Assembly: GCA_009617715.1 (NCBI GenBank) | Contig: VTFK01000468.1 | Coordinates: forward strand, 1 to 64,000 | Direction: 5' to 3' | DNA length: 64,000 nucleotides | Origin: Plectrocnemia conspersa | Lineage: Eukaryota; Arthropoda; Insecta; Trichoptera; Polycentropodidae | In this document: one piece after another, positions 11,671-23,039 of the stretch | Position numbering within the stretch: the stretch's first letter is position 1 | Layout: each line of letters starts with the position of its first letter | Translations under genes and position numbers: made by a program | Notes under the pieces: generated by a model | Told to the model about the DNA's origin: nothing | The model's input: only the letters and a program-made list of their open reading frames with translations | Databases searched by the model: none

Positions 11671-11991
11671 TTAGTATATACTGGAAAATTTAATTCTACT
11701 AAATTTGATTAAACGTCGTGAGAGAGAGAAAGAGAGGGAGTGTGAATCCGGATTTGTGCGAATACTCTTAAATTTATCAACATATAATAAATATTCCGAG
11801 TTTTTAATTGCCGCATATATGTCAATAATAAAGATAAAAAAGAACAGAGGACCAAGATTATATTCTTGTCGTTCTTCAGACTGAATAAAATACTTATCGG
11901 AACGACGATTGCCATAGCTCACATATTGACAGCGCCGATTAAAGTATCTTCGAAAAAAATCTAATAAGAGCGTTCGAAAAACCTTGAACAA
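11671..11991 (-). pseudogene. non-LTR retrotransposon reverse transcriptase fragment (degenerate)
   Basis: The minus-strand frame encodes about 106 residues that align by eye with the palm of non-LTR reverse transcriptases. It has an NRRCQYVSYGNRRS segment (the strand before motif B), then YNLGPLFFFIFIIDIY, the equivalent of the QGSxLGPLLFxxYIND block, then EYLLYVDKFK where intact enzymes have the catalytic (Y/F)ADD. The ADD is worn to VDK, so this copy is inactive. A GA-rich simple repeat at 11719-11743 interrupts the downstream part. It looks like a 5'- and 3'-truncated LINE of the Jockey/CR1-like group; the clade is not certain. Confidence 0.65.
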
Positions 11992-12219
11992 AAAGTTACT
12001 TAATTTTCAAAGAGCACCTTATTTAATTTCAACTGATTTTTAAGGCAAATATGTAATGTAAAATAATGTAAATAAACAGTTATTCATATTTTTACGTTAT
12101 GGATCGATGATTTGATGATATTTATTGTAATAATATACATATATGTACATACGTACAAATTATTAACACTACGACCTTTATTTTGTAGTAATTAATTGGT
12201 ATTTTCCAGTCAATGCGAA

Positions 12220-12500
12220 ACCGGCTCACGACAGTTTCGATCGGCTCTAATTAAATGCCAAAATATGGCTACCTGCCAAAACGACGGATCTGCGATGTAG
12301 GTGCATTCGTGCAGTAATTGCAGCAGCGCCGAGTAGGTATACAAAAGATTCGCTTTCAGATATCGTCTTTTGCGTTCGCTCACCTGATTGTCAGTGACGA
12401 CAATTACGACAAACGAGACTTTTATTGTCTACCGAGAAACCCTACTAACCTGACAATTTATCTTCGTCTTCTTATTTTAATTAAGTGTGCTACTACTTGA
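12220..12500. promoter_or_regulatory. possible regulatory island
   Basis: A GC-richer block (CAGCAGCGCCGAG near 12321, TCAGTGACGACAATTACGAC near 12391) within AT-rich sequence. A 60-codon plus-strand frame at 12318 lacks a start in good context and has no recognisable domain. Confidence 0.2.
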
Positions 12501-13085
12501 AGAGGCAAGATACGTTTTTTCAGCAGGTGTTATAGTCTTAGATTATGGAGCAATAATTTAATTTTTAGCAATACAAATCATTTTTAGGGTATTTTTTTAT
12601 CATCATTATAAATATAATGACACGCTAATATTATAGTAAGCTACTTAGTTATACATTTTATTTGTATAAATAGTAATATTTTTTAGATATTCAAGTCTTT
12701 TTAAATGAAATCAAACACATTATTACCAAATATAACACGATTGTTAAACTAGTGCCTCGAGTCATTAAATCAAATGGACACATGTGAATGCCGAAAAAAT
12801 AAGAGTAAAACATATATTACCGAAGATGAGCGTCATACCGAGTTAAAAATAATCGCTCTTCGTGTAGAAAAAGCATAAAAAGAAATTTTAGAGCCATGTG
12901 TTGAAAAAAATATTGTATGTATTATACCATGATAAAATATTGTCTTTTTTTATTTCAGTTTTACATCTGTTTATTTATATTGTTTGTATTTTTGAATATT
13001 AATTTAAGTAGATATTTCAGAAGAGATAGGGCAAATTTAAAATAGGTTTTGACAATTGTTGAATCACAGAATAAAACAGGATCCA
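12500..13085. other. AT-rich stretch, nothing recognised
   Basis: AT-rich. A short open stretch near 12778-12880 (EDERHTELKIIALRVEKA) may be a worn coding remnant of an unidentified element. It is too short to assign. Confidence 0.35.
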
Positions 13086-13089
13086 TTCT

Positions 13090-13305
13090 ACTAAATGAAA
13101 AAGACAAAATAATAACGAATCATAAGAACTATACCAAATTTATTGTAGTGATTTGCCGATTTTATTATGAAAAAAAGTTCTGGTGTTTTATTACTAGATA
13201 TAGAAAAGGTTTTTGATGACATGACGGATTAATATTTACACTTTTAAAATACGGAACTTCCTATTTTAAAAGTTTAACTACATATAAAGTTTAACTACAA
13301 AAGTT
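13090..13305 (+). pseudogene. non-LTR retrotransposon reverse transcriptase fragment, motif A region
   Basis: The plus strand at 13176-13229 reads SSGVLLLDIEKVFDDMTD, matching motif A of non-LTR reverse transcriptases (consensus xxxxLDLxKAFDxV), including the first catalytic aspartate. In a shifted frame it goes on to LLKYGTSYFKSLT, the helix that normally follows. Stops and frameshifts make it inactive. It abuts the hairpin element at 13309, so the two may belong to one insertion or to a nested pair. Confidence 0.6.
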
Positions 13306-13308
13306 TTC

Positions 13309-13352
13309 GACCATCGTGGCGCATTGGGGTAACCTGTTAGGCCACGATGGTC
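13309..13352 (+). repeat. 44-nt hairpin of dispersed repeat family H, copy 1
   Basis: Arms GACCATCGTGGC (13309-13320) and GCCACGATGGTC (13341-13352) are perfectly complementary over 12 bp around the loop GCATTGGGGTAACCTGTTAG. An AT-rich tail, TTAATTTAATCTAAAATAAA, follows. The same hairpin recurs at 19504, 39574 (reversed) and, as a half, at 62441. The fixed place next to an AT-rich tail suggests a 3'-terminal stem-loop of a retroposed element. Confidence 0.8.
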
Positions 13353-13719
13353 TTAATTTAATCTAAAATAAATAAAATAAATATAGCAATAAATTGTGAT
13401 TTAAAAAAAATGTTACATATATATATGTATTATATGCTATATATACATACAGTATGAAATCTTTTGCCTTAAGCTAGTATCTAGGTGTAAAGTAACATGT
13501 TTTTTTACATATATATTTGCTTGCAATAAAATACGTTTTTTTTAATATAAATTGCTAGCAATAAAATACGTAATTAGGAATTATTAATTTATTATTGAAA
13601 CATTTTTATTTCTTATATTGATATTATAGATCACGTTTATTTTATGTTATTATAAACAACAAGCTTTCACTATTTTTTCTCCTAATAGATCAATCAAAAC
13701 CTAAAAAATCTCACGACAT

Positions 13720-14000
13720 GTGTTAATTTAATTAATCGCCGTGCATTTATCTACTTATGACGCTTTGCCATTTTTTGTTTGCCTTGTCAGTTTTTGACCC
13801 GCAACCAGATTTGACCACATGGCATCACATCAGTTTTTGTGGCAGCTTTAATAGCGATGAACACATGTGTGTGTTGTTATGATGTCTTGTCACGAAAATA
13901 AGAATAATTATATCAAGCCGCAAACACAGCCAACAATCACAGCTGCAACGCAAAGATAAAGACGTAATAAGCGGACGCGAAAAAATCTCGACGTTGATTG
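13720..14000. promoter_or_regulatory. possible regulatory island with E-box and GATA-like sites
   Basis: A mixed-composition block with ACACATGTGTGTG near 13861, CAGCTG near 13940, GATAAAG near 13956 and repeated CAGTTTTTG words near 13788 and 13830. No open frame crosses it. It resembles an enhancer in composition; function is inferred. Confidence 0.25.
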
Positions 14001-14502
14001 ATCGTTACCAAAATATTTGTATTATTAAGGAATAAAATATGTTACTTATGGTATTTTTTAATTGTTACGCTAATTATTTTAAAATACAAAATTTTAATTA
14101 GTAAATGGTTGATTTAGTATTGAAAAGTCAAGGACAGATTTTTGTTTTAACATATTGTTTATTCCAATCGAAGTTTTTCTTTATGGTACCAATTCAAGTT
14201 TATTTTACTAATACAGTTTTAAAAATAGACACCAAAGCACAATGAAAATAAAAAGTTACAATATGCGTAATATATGTACATACACTTGATTAAATAAATT
14301 ATGTGTTAGTAATACTAAATAGGTTTGTTAAATGTCGTGACGGAGTACCCTCAAAAATATTTTTAATCATTACTTAAACCTAAATTTTAATATTTGTATC
14401 ATCTTTCAAAGTTGCTTTTTACTACTCAATGAACTCATTCCTAGGGTATTTATTAATAAATCAGTTTTTAAAAAATTTCTCCGCTGATGATCTATACATA
14501 TA

Positions 14503-14823
14503 TTTGATGAAACCGCTCCCACATAACCGCGGATTATCAGAGGGCACCGATTGACGCTGAAACACTGTTTTTTTACGGTGATGGTAATTTCCATTGCTAT
14601 AATTCAACCTTCGAAACCCATTTGCGAAACCGACGATGACTTCATTTCCAATTCCGAGAACAAGACATGTACCCTAGTAGCAGTCGGCACGCAACCACCG
14701 AACGGGGTACCACACTTGCGGTGCGATCAATTATTACCGAAGGTCGATCGACATAAGTATGCAATTTCAAAGGTTCGACGTTGTACCTATCCTGTACAAT
14801 ATTTAATGAGGGATATATACTGA
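14503..14823 (+). CDS. hypothetical open frame with cysteines, possible exon
   Basis: A plus-strand frame is open from after the TAA at 14524 to the TGA at 14821-14823. The first in-frame ATG is at 14581 (in GTGATGGTAATT), giving about 80 residues that start hydrophobic (MVISIAIIQPSKP) and then carry four cysteines and an NKTC N-glycosylation motif. That pattern suits a small secreted protein. An acceptor-like GATTATCAG ends at 14540 but lacks a good pyrimidine tract. The block is GC-richer than its flanks and has an overlapping minus-strand frame of similar length, so chance is a real alternative. No family was recognised. Confidence 0.2.
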
Positions 14824-14829
14824 ATATTA

Positions 14830-16350
14830 GCTCTACTGGTTTTATCGACAAGTCTTCCATGCTTCCTGCCAGCGATTATCGCACATTCAGCATATAATAC
14901 AATTAAAATTTGAGCCGTTATAATACTTGACATAGTAGATGGCTTACATATATACATAAGATCAGTGTCATGGGGACAGAGAAAACGGAATTTTATGGAA
15001 CGGAAAACCGGCAAGATAAGGGATGACTCATTACATTTAATTCTGATGAATCAAGAAAAAACGACTTCGGCTTAAGCAGATTAATATTTAAAAATGTCTG
15101 TGTTTTTTACCAAGGCTGGTTTCACAAAATTACATAATTTAATAATAGCTGTAACAAAAATAGTTAATTTAATTGTTTTTATTACATTAAGTTAATTGGA
15201 CTTACATGGGAGATGATGAACATTGTAGTAATGTAGTGGAGCCAAGGAAAAGTCCTTGCAAGATTTGAACAGTAATAGGATGTTTTTGCTGGTATGTTTT
15301 AATACATACATATTTTTTAATCTAGGTGTATGTAGTAAAATTAAAATTTTTTTTTACGCTCAAGGGTGGTCCCAAATACGTAGCAAAAATGTTTAATTTA
15401 TTTAAATAATGTAGTGGTTTACTAATAGAAGCATCAAAATAAAAAAACATAGTAAATTAACTATATGTTTATCTTTCGTTTAATTTTTTTTCACTCAGAA
15501 TAAAGTTATCGTATATTTTTAATTTAGGAGTCAATAAGTCATCGCTGTAATAAATCATATTTAATAAACTATAAAATTAAACTTTTATATATATTTTTAT
15601 ATATGACACAATTACGCACAATAGATAATACGTTATCAAGACCACGACAAGAGCGTTTCAAACCAACACATGTGCTAATGCATTGTGATGGGGAATTTTT
15701 TTATACATATCTACATATATAATTACGTTTATAAAAATATTAACAATTTTTCTCGCACACAAAAGGTCATAGTGCAATGTAAATAAATAATATTAAAATT
15801 AAATTAACCTCAAACCGCTTGTTTCGGATTGTTTTTCGCATTTTAATTAAGTTTAACGTCGCTCGTTAAAAGTTAGATAAAACACACATGTGCAGTTGTT
15901 TACATAATAGTAACGTGAACAATTAATAAAATGTTTTCAGATAAGAGAAATAACAAAAAAATCCTTGACATGTGTGTTAGCAGTGATATGATATTATAAT
16001 TTATAGATAAACTAGTTTTGACATGTTAGTGACGTTTTTTTACGAACAGTACTTTTTAGCTTAGTATTATTAATTTAATTAGTGTATTGTGTCATACATT
16101 TTTTTAAAGTAACGTAATTTATTAAAATATACAATAGTAAAAGACCTATTTTGTGAAAGATAAGAAACATAACTAAAGGCGCTTTTTTTACTTGGTATTT
16201 GAGATATTTGTTTCAAATAATATTATTTTATTGCAATAAAAATATTAAAATAAGTGTTTTATGATAAATTATTAGGCAAAATTCTTTAATTTATTATTAT
16301 GTATTAATTTACTATTTATAATGTTATCTATAAAAATCACTGCATTTGTT
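14830..16350. other. AT-rich non-coding stretch
   Basis: AT-rich with a few less AT-rich words. No splice-flanked frame, repeat pair or RNA gene was found. Confidence 0.4.
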
Positions 16351-16354
16351 TGTT

Positions 16355-16500
16355 TACTTCAAGGATCTTATTTGGGTCCTCTCTATTGTTTTTATTTATA
16401 AACAATTTAACTGATTTCTTTATTAATGTACATTTAATACTTATAATTAACGATCTCAAACTTTGTGCCAATGTATTTAAGCTAATATCAACGTGGAAAA
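16355..16500 (+). pseudogene. non-LTR retrotransposon reverse transcriptase fragment, QGSxLGP block
   Basis: The plus strand encodes LLQGSYLGPLYCFYL and, after a frameshift, NNLTDFFINVHLILIINDLKL. Together they match the block GVPQGSxLGPLLFxxYINDL...YADDxKL of non-LTR reverse transcriptases. The catalytic YADD is changed to INDL, and the frameshift breaks the protein. It is a short dead LINE remnant, oriented opposite to the one at 11.7-12.0 kb. Confidence 0.6.
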
Positions 16501-18355
16501 AATAAGATTTAATATAACAAAAAAATCTTTAAATTATTGATTAAATAATAATATAATCATATTTGCTATAAAGATAATAGACTTAATTTAATCCTTATAT
16601 AATACTTATATTAACCATTTTACTTTCAAGTAAGTTTTAGATTATATTTATGTTAATAACTTCAAAACCATTTTAACATATTTTTTCTTTAATACGGTTT
16701 TAACCAGAAAATATTTTATGTATGTATATGGTCCCTCACAAAGTTTATAATATTTAATTTTACTATTCAATATATAATTGTATGGCGTTTAATTATAAAA
16801 AAAAATATTCTTCTTAATAATTAAATAACTATGTAACTATACTATGTTTATTAAATATTAATCTTTTTGGGATTATGATTTTAGGTAATGTAAAATTGCC
16901 TTATATAATTCATATAAATAGATTATATGTTTATATACTCTGTTTATTGTTAATTGTTTATTGTAAGATAAATTTCTAATTATTTTTAAATTTAAAATTG
17001 AATCATTAAACTTCTTATTTTTAAATCTTTTTGTATTCATTAGTGAAATTAATTACTTTCTTTAAATACATTAAATAATTTTAAATAAATAAGTGCATGT
17101 TTTAAAAATAATATAAACCACTATGAAATCGTATAAATAAATTTAGGCAAATTTGTTTGAAGACGCTTAAATTAGTCTTGATATTCTCCCTGAGAAAATC
17201 GAATTACGTCTAAGTAAATCAGAACCTGAATTTAACTGAATTTTAAAAGAACAAGCCCATAACAAGTCAAAAAAATATTATTATCTAAAAAATACTCATT
17301 TCCGAATTATGAGTTATTGTGAGTTTCGCAAACCGTGATAATTGTGTTTTTAACAGGACATTATTGTTTGAATTACCACCGCACTTCCTTATCAAAATAA
17401 CATACTGCGTATCTTTTTTTAGTCGGCATTTATCAAAGTAAATCCCACTAAAAGGCACCATTGTGTCTGGCACATTCATGCCGATAAATGAATTTTAATA
17501 AGCTTATCAGTTATGTAATTCCGCACAATAAAAATTCGTTATACTGTGTTTTTGCGCATAAATTTTCTATTTCGGGAGATAATGGATAATTTATTGCTTG
17601 TATTATAAATTTAAAATATGATATTTACGAAATAGGACACTATATTGGTAAAAAAAATATTGTATAATCGCGTAAGTAAACTAATTTTAGATTACAAAGA
17701 AAAATACAGATAGCTCGGATATATAATTATCATTAAAATTCTGAGTAATAATTTTAATATTCAGGAAAAATTATGGAAAATACACAGATATATGCATCAT
17801 TGTATTTTTTTGATTATCATATTATCCTTACTTAACTTTTTATTTCCATTTCAATGAAAAATGAATTTACGGATAAATTTGGAAAAAAACGTTTCTCATA
17901 ATTCATGTTTAGGTTTGTTTTTTCTTTATCTATAAAAAAATAATATGTTTAAAATATATAGATATTAATAATATGTTTATTAAACATGGTTAATTACAAA
18001 TAAAATATTATGAAATAGTTTTTTGAATATGTAAAATTTCTGCGCATTGGTTGATTGACTAAGTTTCTTGCTAATAAACATTTTATAAATCACGTAGTAG
18101 CAATTTCTATGTTGAATGTGTAACACAAAAAACATGTTAGTTTATATTTCTTAATAAATTGAGCACAATATCTTTTATATAATGTTCTGCTGCGAATATC
18201 CAACTCAAAGTCATTATTTTAATCAGTGTCAACGATAAACTTTGTAGTTATTTAGAATCATAAAAATGATTTAGTTTGCTACTGACACGTAATGATATGA
18301 GCATATCTGTAGTGATTCGAAAGTGATGCTGTGGAGATGCATGAAAATATATTTA
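16500..18355. other. AT-rich non-coding stretch
   Basis: Low-complexity AT sequence. A minus-strand frame of 64 codons at 17285-17479 has no recognisable content. Confidence 0.4.
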
Positions 18356-18359
18356 TTAG

Positions 18360-18830
18360 AGAAATATTTTTAAGGCATAATTGCTTCTATTGTATAAGCG
18401 ATGCACCACTGTACACACATACGCCATTTCATGTTTGTATCAAATTGACGACAGCATACATTTTTTACGGTCGTGTTAACGGCATTTTGTGCAATCGATG
18501 ATGGTGCCATACACGGCGTCGGTGTCAGGCTATCGGGGCGGTGAAAATTGGCGCAAAATCCCAACATAAAAAACTAATATGGACAGGCTCAATGTGTATT
18601 CGGACCGATATGGCAAAAAAATGCATTGTTCAATTCGACGTAGCAAAGGTGGCTTATGCACGCGCGCGCGTCATAGTGTATAAATTGAGCTGGAAAATTT
18701 AGAGCAGGGGCGAAAATTAAAATTTAAAATTTGCCGGAACGGCGATGTGGGCTCATTAAAGTGGAAAAACACCACCATCGGCGAGCAAAACTAATGCGGG
18801 GAAATTGGATTACGGTGATAAAATTTCGCT
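18360..18830. promoter_or_regulatory. GC-richer island, possible regulatory element
   Basis: A block with GCACGCGCGCGCGTCA near 18657, GGAACGGCGATGTGGG near 18736 and CACCATCGGCGAGC near 18772. A minus-strand ATG-started frame of 65 codons (18370-18567) overlaps its left half but has a poor start context and no recognisable domain. I favour a cis-regulatory island over a gene. Confidence 0.3.
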
Positions 18831-19503
18831 TCAAGTAAAAATCATTTTTTTCATTAAAATTCTTAACGCGTTTTTACTAATACTGTTTTAAAACGAATAT
18901 ATTATATTATATTATCTATTTATTTTACAACAAAAATAATCATTAAACTACAGTTTGAAATAATATTACTTAAATAAAATAGCAAAATATCTGTGAAAAA
19001 CTAAAATAACAATTTTAGAGTTTTTAAATCCTTCATTTTTAAAAGATTTATTTGTAGCTTTAAACTATTAATAAAATCCCATATAACCGCGAAACAGTAG
19101 ATTGAGAATTGATTGAACTAATATATTTAAGAGCTTAGCTTGAACTCGAAACTAGCTCCATCATTTGGATTAGGCGTAATGAATCAATGTAATGAATTGA
19201 AGCTTGAACTCGTAAATTTCTTCGATATTTATACTTGAAGGAATGGATCCGTTCTTGACGCCCTGGGAAGTCGTCAGAAGTGTTTATGTAATTAAAAGAA
19301 CTCAAAGGCATCAACTCCTTCAGTGTGCAACATTCTTGCCTGTTTTGCGGACTTTGAGGTTATTATCTGCTCAATTCTGTCCAGAAAATTAAATTTTTCT
19401 TGCATATGGAGTTTTGGTTCAGTTCGTATGGGACAATGCACACCTGTTGAGGTGATTTTGTGTCTGTTGTTTTATCTTGTTTAATTTTTGTATTATGAAA
19501 AAA

Positions 19504-19547
19504 AACTATCGTGACGCATTGGGTTTGCCTTTCAGGTCACGATGGTT
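19504..19547 (+). repeat. hairpin of dispersed repeat family H, copy 2
   Basis: Arms AACTATCGTGAC (19504-19515) and GTCACGATGGTT (19536-19547) pair with a single G:T-type difference around a loop beginning GCATTGGG. A tail of (AAAT)n units follows at 19553-19583. Upstream, GTTCAGTTCGTATGG near 19418 weakly resembles the family body seen at 62.3 kb. Confidence 0.75.
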
Positions 19548-19552
19548 ATAAT

Positions 19553-19583
19553 TTTAATAAATAAATAAATAAATAAATAAATT
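19553..19583. repeat. (AAAT)n microsatellite
   Basis: Seven or so AAAT/AATA units in a row directly after the family H hairpin, as often forms from the tail of a retroposed element. Confidence 0.8.
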
Positions 19584-20099
19584 AAAAAAATGATAGGCGT
19601 AAGTCGTGCATACAACATTTTGCGGACCTTGAGTTGTCACGTCATATCAGAAAATAAATTTATTACATAGATCATTAGGCTATCATAGTAATTTGAAAAA
19701 ATAAAACTTTGGTGCTAAAATTTAAAAATATAGGGTGCATACATAGCATAATTTAATACTTATCACGATTGACCGGAAGAATTTTAAAAAAAATTACGAT
19801 TTTATAGTTTTAAAAAATCGTACTGATATTAAAAAAATATTTTTAAAACCAAAGGAAAATTACAAATTATCTTAATAAATAAAATAATAATAGCCTGTAT
19901 TGTAAACATAACATACATATTTTAAAAACAAATAATAATTGATAGTTTATATTTTTTTTTAATTATTTGCGCCTTTATAAGCCTGGATAATTAAAAGAAC
20001 ACTATAATTCATTCTAAATTAAATTAAATTTTATCATAAAATTGCTAAAAATGGAACCACTAGCAACTCCAATTTTCGTTATCGTATTTCTTATTCTTA

Positions 20100-20191
20100 T
20101 TACTCTTTTCAAATATCGAACTAGCAGCATCTGCGATAGAATGTCTCGTTGAGGGATGTACGCCCTATCTCGCTCTCTGTCCCGTCTCCAG
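20100..20191. promoter_or_regulatory. pyrimidine-rich tract and splice acceptor
   Basis: CGCTCTCTGTCCCGTCTCCAG ends at 20191 and is the strongest pyrimidine-tract acceptor noticed in this part of the window. It precedes an open frame on the plus strand. Confidence 0.3.
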
Positions 20192-20316
20192 ACTCTAGAA
20201 TAAATCTCGACTCGGATAGCGATCGCAAGACAGATCAGCTATTGTGCGCCCCGCGACACCAAAAAGACGATACCGCCACAAAGCCATGTCTTGACAAATA
20301 TTTATTGACTTTGTGA
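20192..20316 (+). CDS. candidate terminal exon, 40 codons and stop
   Basis: After the pyrimidine-rich acceptor the frame that needs one incoming base (phase 1) is open to a TGA at 20314-20316. It encodes SRINLDSDSDRKTDQLLCAP and 20 more residues ending in LDKYLLTL. The composition, rich in D, K and R with two cysteines, is protein-like. The phase fits the donor at 5342/5343, which would put the join in a GAC codon, but 14.8 kb separates them and no transcript evidence exists. No close polyadenylation signal was seen. No domain was recognised. It may be a chance frame after a strong acceptor. Confidence 0.2.
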
Positions 20317-20470
20317 ATGATCCTGTCCACGCCACACAATCGTCTCACAACAGATTGTAAAACTAAAGCGGTTCTAATACTCATAATCAATTATGGAGGC
20401 GATAAGCGTCACGAACGGACCTTCGGGGCCACTGTGTATTAATATCGTCATCAGCGAACCGGGTACAATA
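20317..20470. promoter_or_regulatory. GC-richer island continuing after the candidate exon
   Basis: Mixed-composition sequence with CCTGTCCACGCCACAC near 20321 and GAACGGACCTTCGGGG near 20413. No open frame. It could be untranslated sequence or a regulatory element. Confidence 0.2.
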
Positions 20471-20872
20471 TGTAATGTTTAAATATGTATATAATGGTTA
20501 TATTAAAATTGTACCATATACATTATAAATTAACGTGTCAGAATCGTAACGACAGATCTCACTCATATATATTATATTAGATATACAACTACAAAAAAAA
20601 AATGCTTTAAAATAAATTTCAACTTGATGAAAAAAATTCAATGCATAATATGCTTGAGAAAACAAAATATTAAATATATTCCTTAAGTCGAAGCTTTACA
20701 AATAGATATGTAACATAAATTAAGATCAACAATTTTACTCAATAATAATGCGAGATACATTTTAAATTCAAATTATATGTTGAGCTACTAAGAGGTGTGA
20801 CTTCGCAGCCAGAAAAACTCCGTTGGAAATTAACACAAATTTATTATATAATATTACATGAATTGCGACAAA

Positions 20873-21250
20873 CTATGGTAGAGTATCATTTTTCTCCGAG
20901 CAGTGGTGGAGAAGCTGGTAGAGGGATGATGTCCAGGGGATGGTCCTCAGAGATCTTGTAGTTGTAACAGCGACGGTGTAGTGGAAGTTCATTCCTCTTT
21001 GCTGCGGCAATCGTTTGGTGGAGTCTCTCTGGCCCTGACCGTCTATAACCGCATGTTTCTCCATCTCAGACCGTCTCTGACCTTTCCTAATTGGAGAACA
21101 GCCTAAAGTATTAAGGGTTGCAAATCTCGTTGACGAATCACAACCATGCAGTAAATTTTTGCACTATTTCGACCAACAAAATATGTCTACTCCTCTAGAG
21201 AGTGACATTTGCTTGATAAACATACTTTCGAGGTCGAATGGTACAACGGG
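20873..21250 (-). repeat. dispersed repeat family R1, longest copy, with shared coding-like motif
   Basis: Relative to the copies at 8005 and 38040 this one is reversed. Its left part (CTCCGAGCAGTGGTGGAGAAG) matches their CTTCTCCACC segments, and the middle (CCTAATTGGAGAACAGCCTAA) matches TTAAGGCTTGTCTCCAAGG at 38057. The right part matches 59.9-60.1 kb: on the plus strand both encode FDQQNMSTPLES / FIEQRNMSTPLES. The conserved peptide suggests descent from a protein-coding mobile element rather than a SINE. I could not name the family. Stops in all frames make this copy dead. Confidence 0.65.
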
Positions 21251-21398
21251 AATATTATGGATTTACAATGCTATATGAAATATTGTTTCTAATGCTCGTT
21301 TTGCAGCAAGAAAATATTATTTCAACGTATCGGAGAGTAATAACGTGTTATTTATGTGAAATATTTTTTTCTAGACGTAACAAGGTCTTTTGTGTGGT

Positions 21399-21442
21399 CT
21401 TCCTTTACACTCTTTTGTAACTTCCTTTACACTCTTTTGTTA
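21399..21442. repeat. 22-bp tandem duplication
   Basis: Two adjacent copies of CTTCCTTTACACTCTTTTGT plus two bases (21399-21420, 21421-21442) differ only at the penultimate base. Confidence 0.9.
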
Positions 21443-21449
21443 CGGGTGA

Positions 21450-22255
21450 TCTTTTTTATGTTACGATAATTAATGGCCTGAGTTTTAAGAAGAACAACCA
21501 ATACAATAGTATTCATTTTATGCATTAAATTAAAAAAAATAAAGATATTTAATCTATTTTTAATCTGAAAATCCTACCACAAAAAGTTTATTTTAAAAAA
21601 TTGGTGTAGTATATCAAATATCGTCATATACGAAATATGTGTGTGAAATCGTATGATTTTATAGAAATTTTTAAGTATGTGGATATGTTGATTTTTAATA
21701 TGGATATATGGGTATGTGAGTATGCACAACTAAAGCCAATCATGTCAGAGTCAACGTACTCGTTATTTCTCAAACAATTTGTACGTACATAGTATATTAT
21801 ATGAGTATAGCAACAAATATTTTATTACTATGCTAAGTCAGTTGTTTTTTTAAATACATTTAAATACTTACATGTTGGGTTTGTTTTGAATTAGATTATA
21901 AGCCATCGATAATATTTTGTCAGCTATCGATGTATTAGATATGTGCATGTATTATAAATGATGTTTTCCAACTAAATTCTATATTAAAAAGTAGAAATTT
22001 ATATGCTAACTTTAACCAATATAAAAAATAAATATCAAAATCCAATTATTTGTTGAGCTCTATTAGCATGATTTTATAAATTCATTATTTAAAAAGTTAA
22101 AACTTTCTGTTCGAAAATATCGTCGTTTATTTTTTTCATATCTCAACTTAAAACTATTTATGTTGAAATTGTTTATTATAAAATCTGCATAACAGTTAAT
22201 TAAAACGTTAGAAATAATTAAGTTTTATCTGCTTTGTTTATCAAAAGTAAAAAAA
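21450..22255. other. AT-rich non-coding stretch
   Basis: AT-rich with tandem-like TATGTG and GATATG words near 21660-21725. No open frame, RNA gene or named repeat was found. Confidence 0.4.
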
Positions 22256-22259
22256 AACT

Positions 22260-22510
22260 ATTGAAACGTTTATCGAAAAGTCATCGACGTGTATGCAAAA
22301 TAGTATTTTGACGATTCGTGTGCATTTCACGCTCTGCATAACGTTGCATAAATATATTTTTTGCAACGTACTACGACGATATGATTGGTAGTCTCCATAT
22401 AGTGCAATATTTTATCTGCAATGACAACTGCGCAATTAGTTGATTATTATTTCAATGCTGTTGTATGAGACCGATAGCTGGAACAACACTCGTTGTTGGA
22501 ATCATTTGCA
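22260..22510. promoter_or_regulatory. island with repeated TGCATAA motif upstream of a core promoter
   Basis: TGCATAA occurs twice three bases apart (22335-22341 and 22345-22351), with TTGCAACGTA close by; such words resemble C/EBP or POU-type sites. The block is GC-richer than its flanks and sits directly 5' of the TATA/Inr pair at 22514-22544. Confidence 0.25.
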
Positions 22511-22513
22511 GTT

Positions 22514-22544
22514 TATATATAGGTCGATGTTAAATCTCTTCAGT
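22514..22544 (+). promoter_or_regulatory. TATA-initiator core promoter candidate
   Basis: TATATATAG begins at 22514 and an initiator-like TTCAGTG has its A at 22542, a spacing of 28 bases, which is close to the insect TATA-Inr norm. A GTCTCAAG and a weak donor (AGTG|GTAATA near 22581) follow, but I see no ATG-led frame soon after, so any transcript from here would be non-coding or spliced to a distant exon. TATA-like words are common in AT-rich DNA; the spacing is what makes this one notable. Confidence 0.3.
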
Positions 22545-23039
22545 GACTTTCGTCTTATTTTCAGTCTCAAGAACAATAGTGGTAATAATCAAAAATAATT
22601 TGAATAATTAAAACACGTACCCGATCTCCGGGAGATGATAAGGGATTGAGATTAAGAATAACATATACATATACATTTTGATAGGTCATAAAAACACCTA
22701 TTATACATTTCCAAACCAACCATATCTAAGACGTCGTATCTAAGACGTAAAACAGACGTTTAATGCCATAGAGAGGTCGCTGACGGGGCTCCGCCCTTGA
22801 CAGGCTGCTCTCTTCCAATACAATCTACAATAACACAAATTGGTACTGAAAATATAATGCAATTCTTTAGTCACGTAATCTCTCTTCTATTGTTGAGAAT
22901 ATATTGCGTGTGCTCCGACTTTTAATCTTTCTTTTTGTTTATTCAAATGATTGGTAGAGTCACCTCTTAATTGTAACAAATTGTGCATGTGGTTATAACC
23001 CCTCAATACCATTTAACGAATAATATATTATTATTTACT

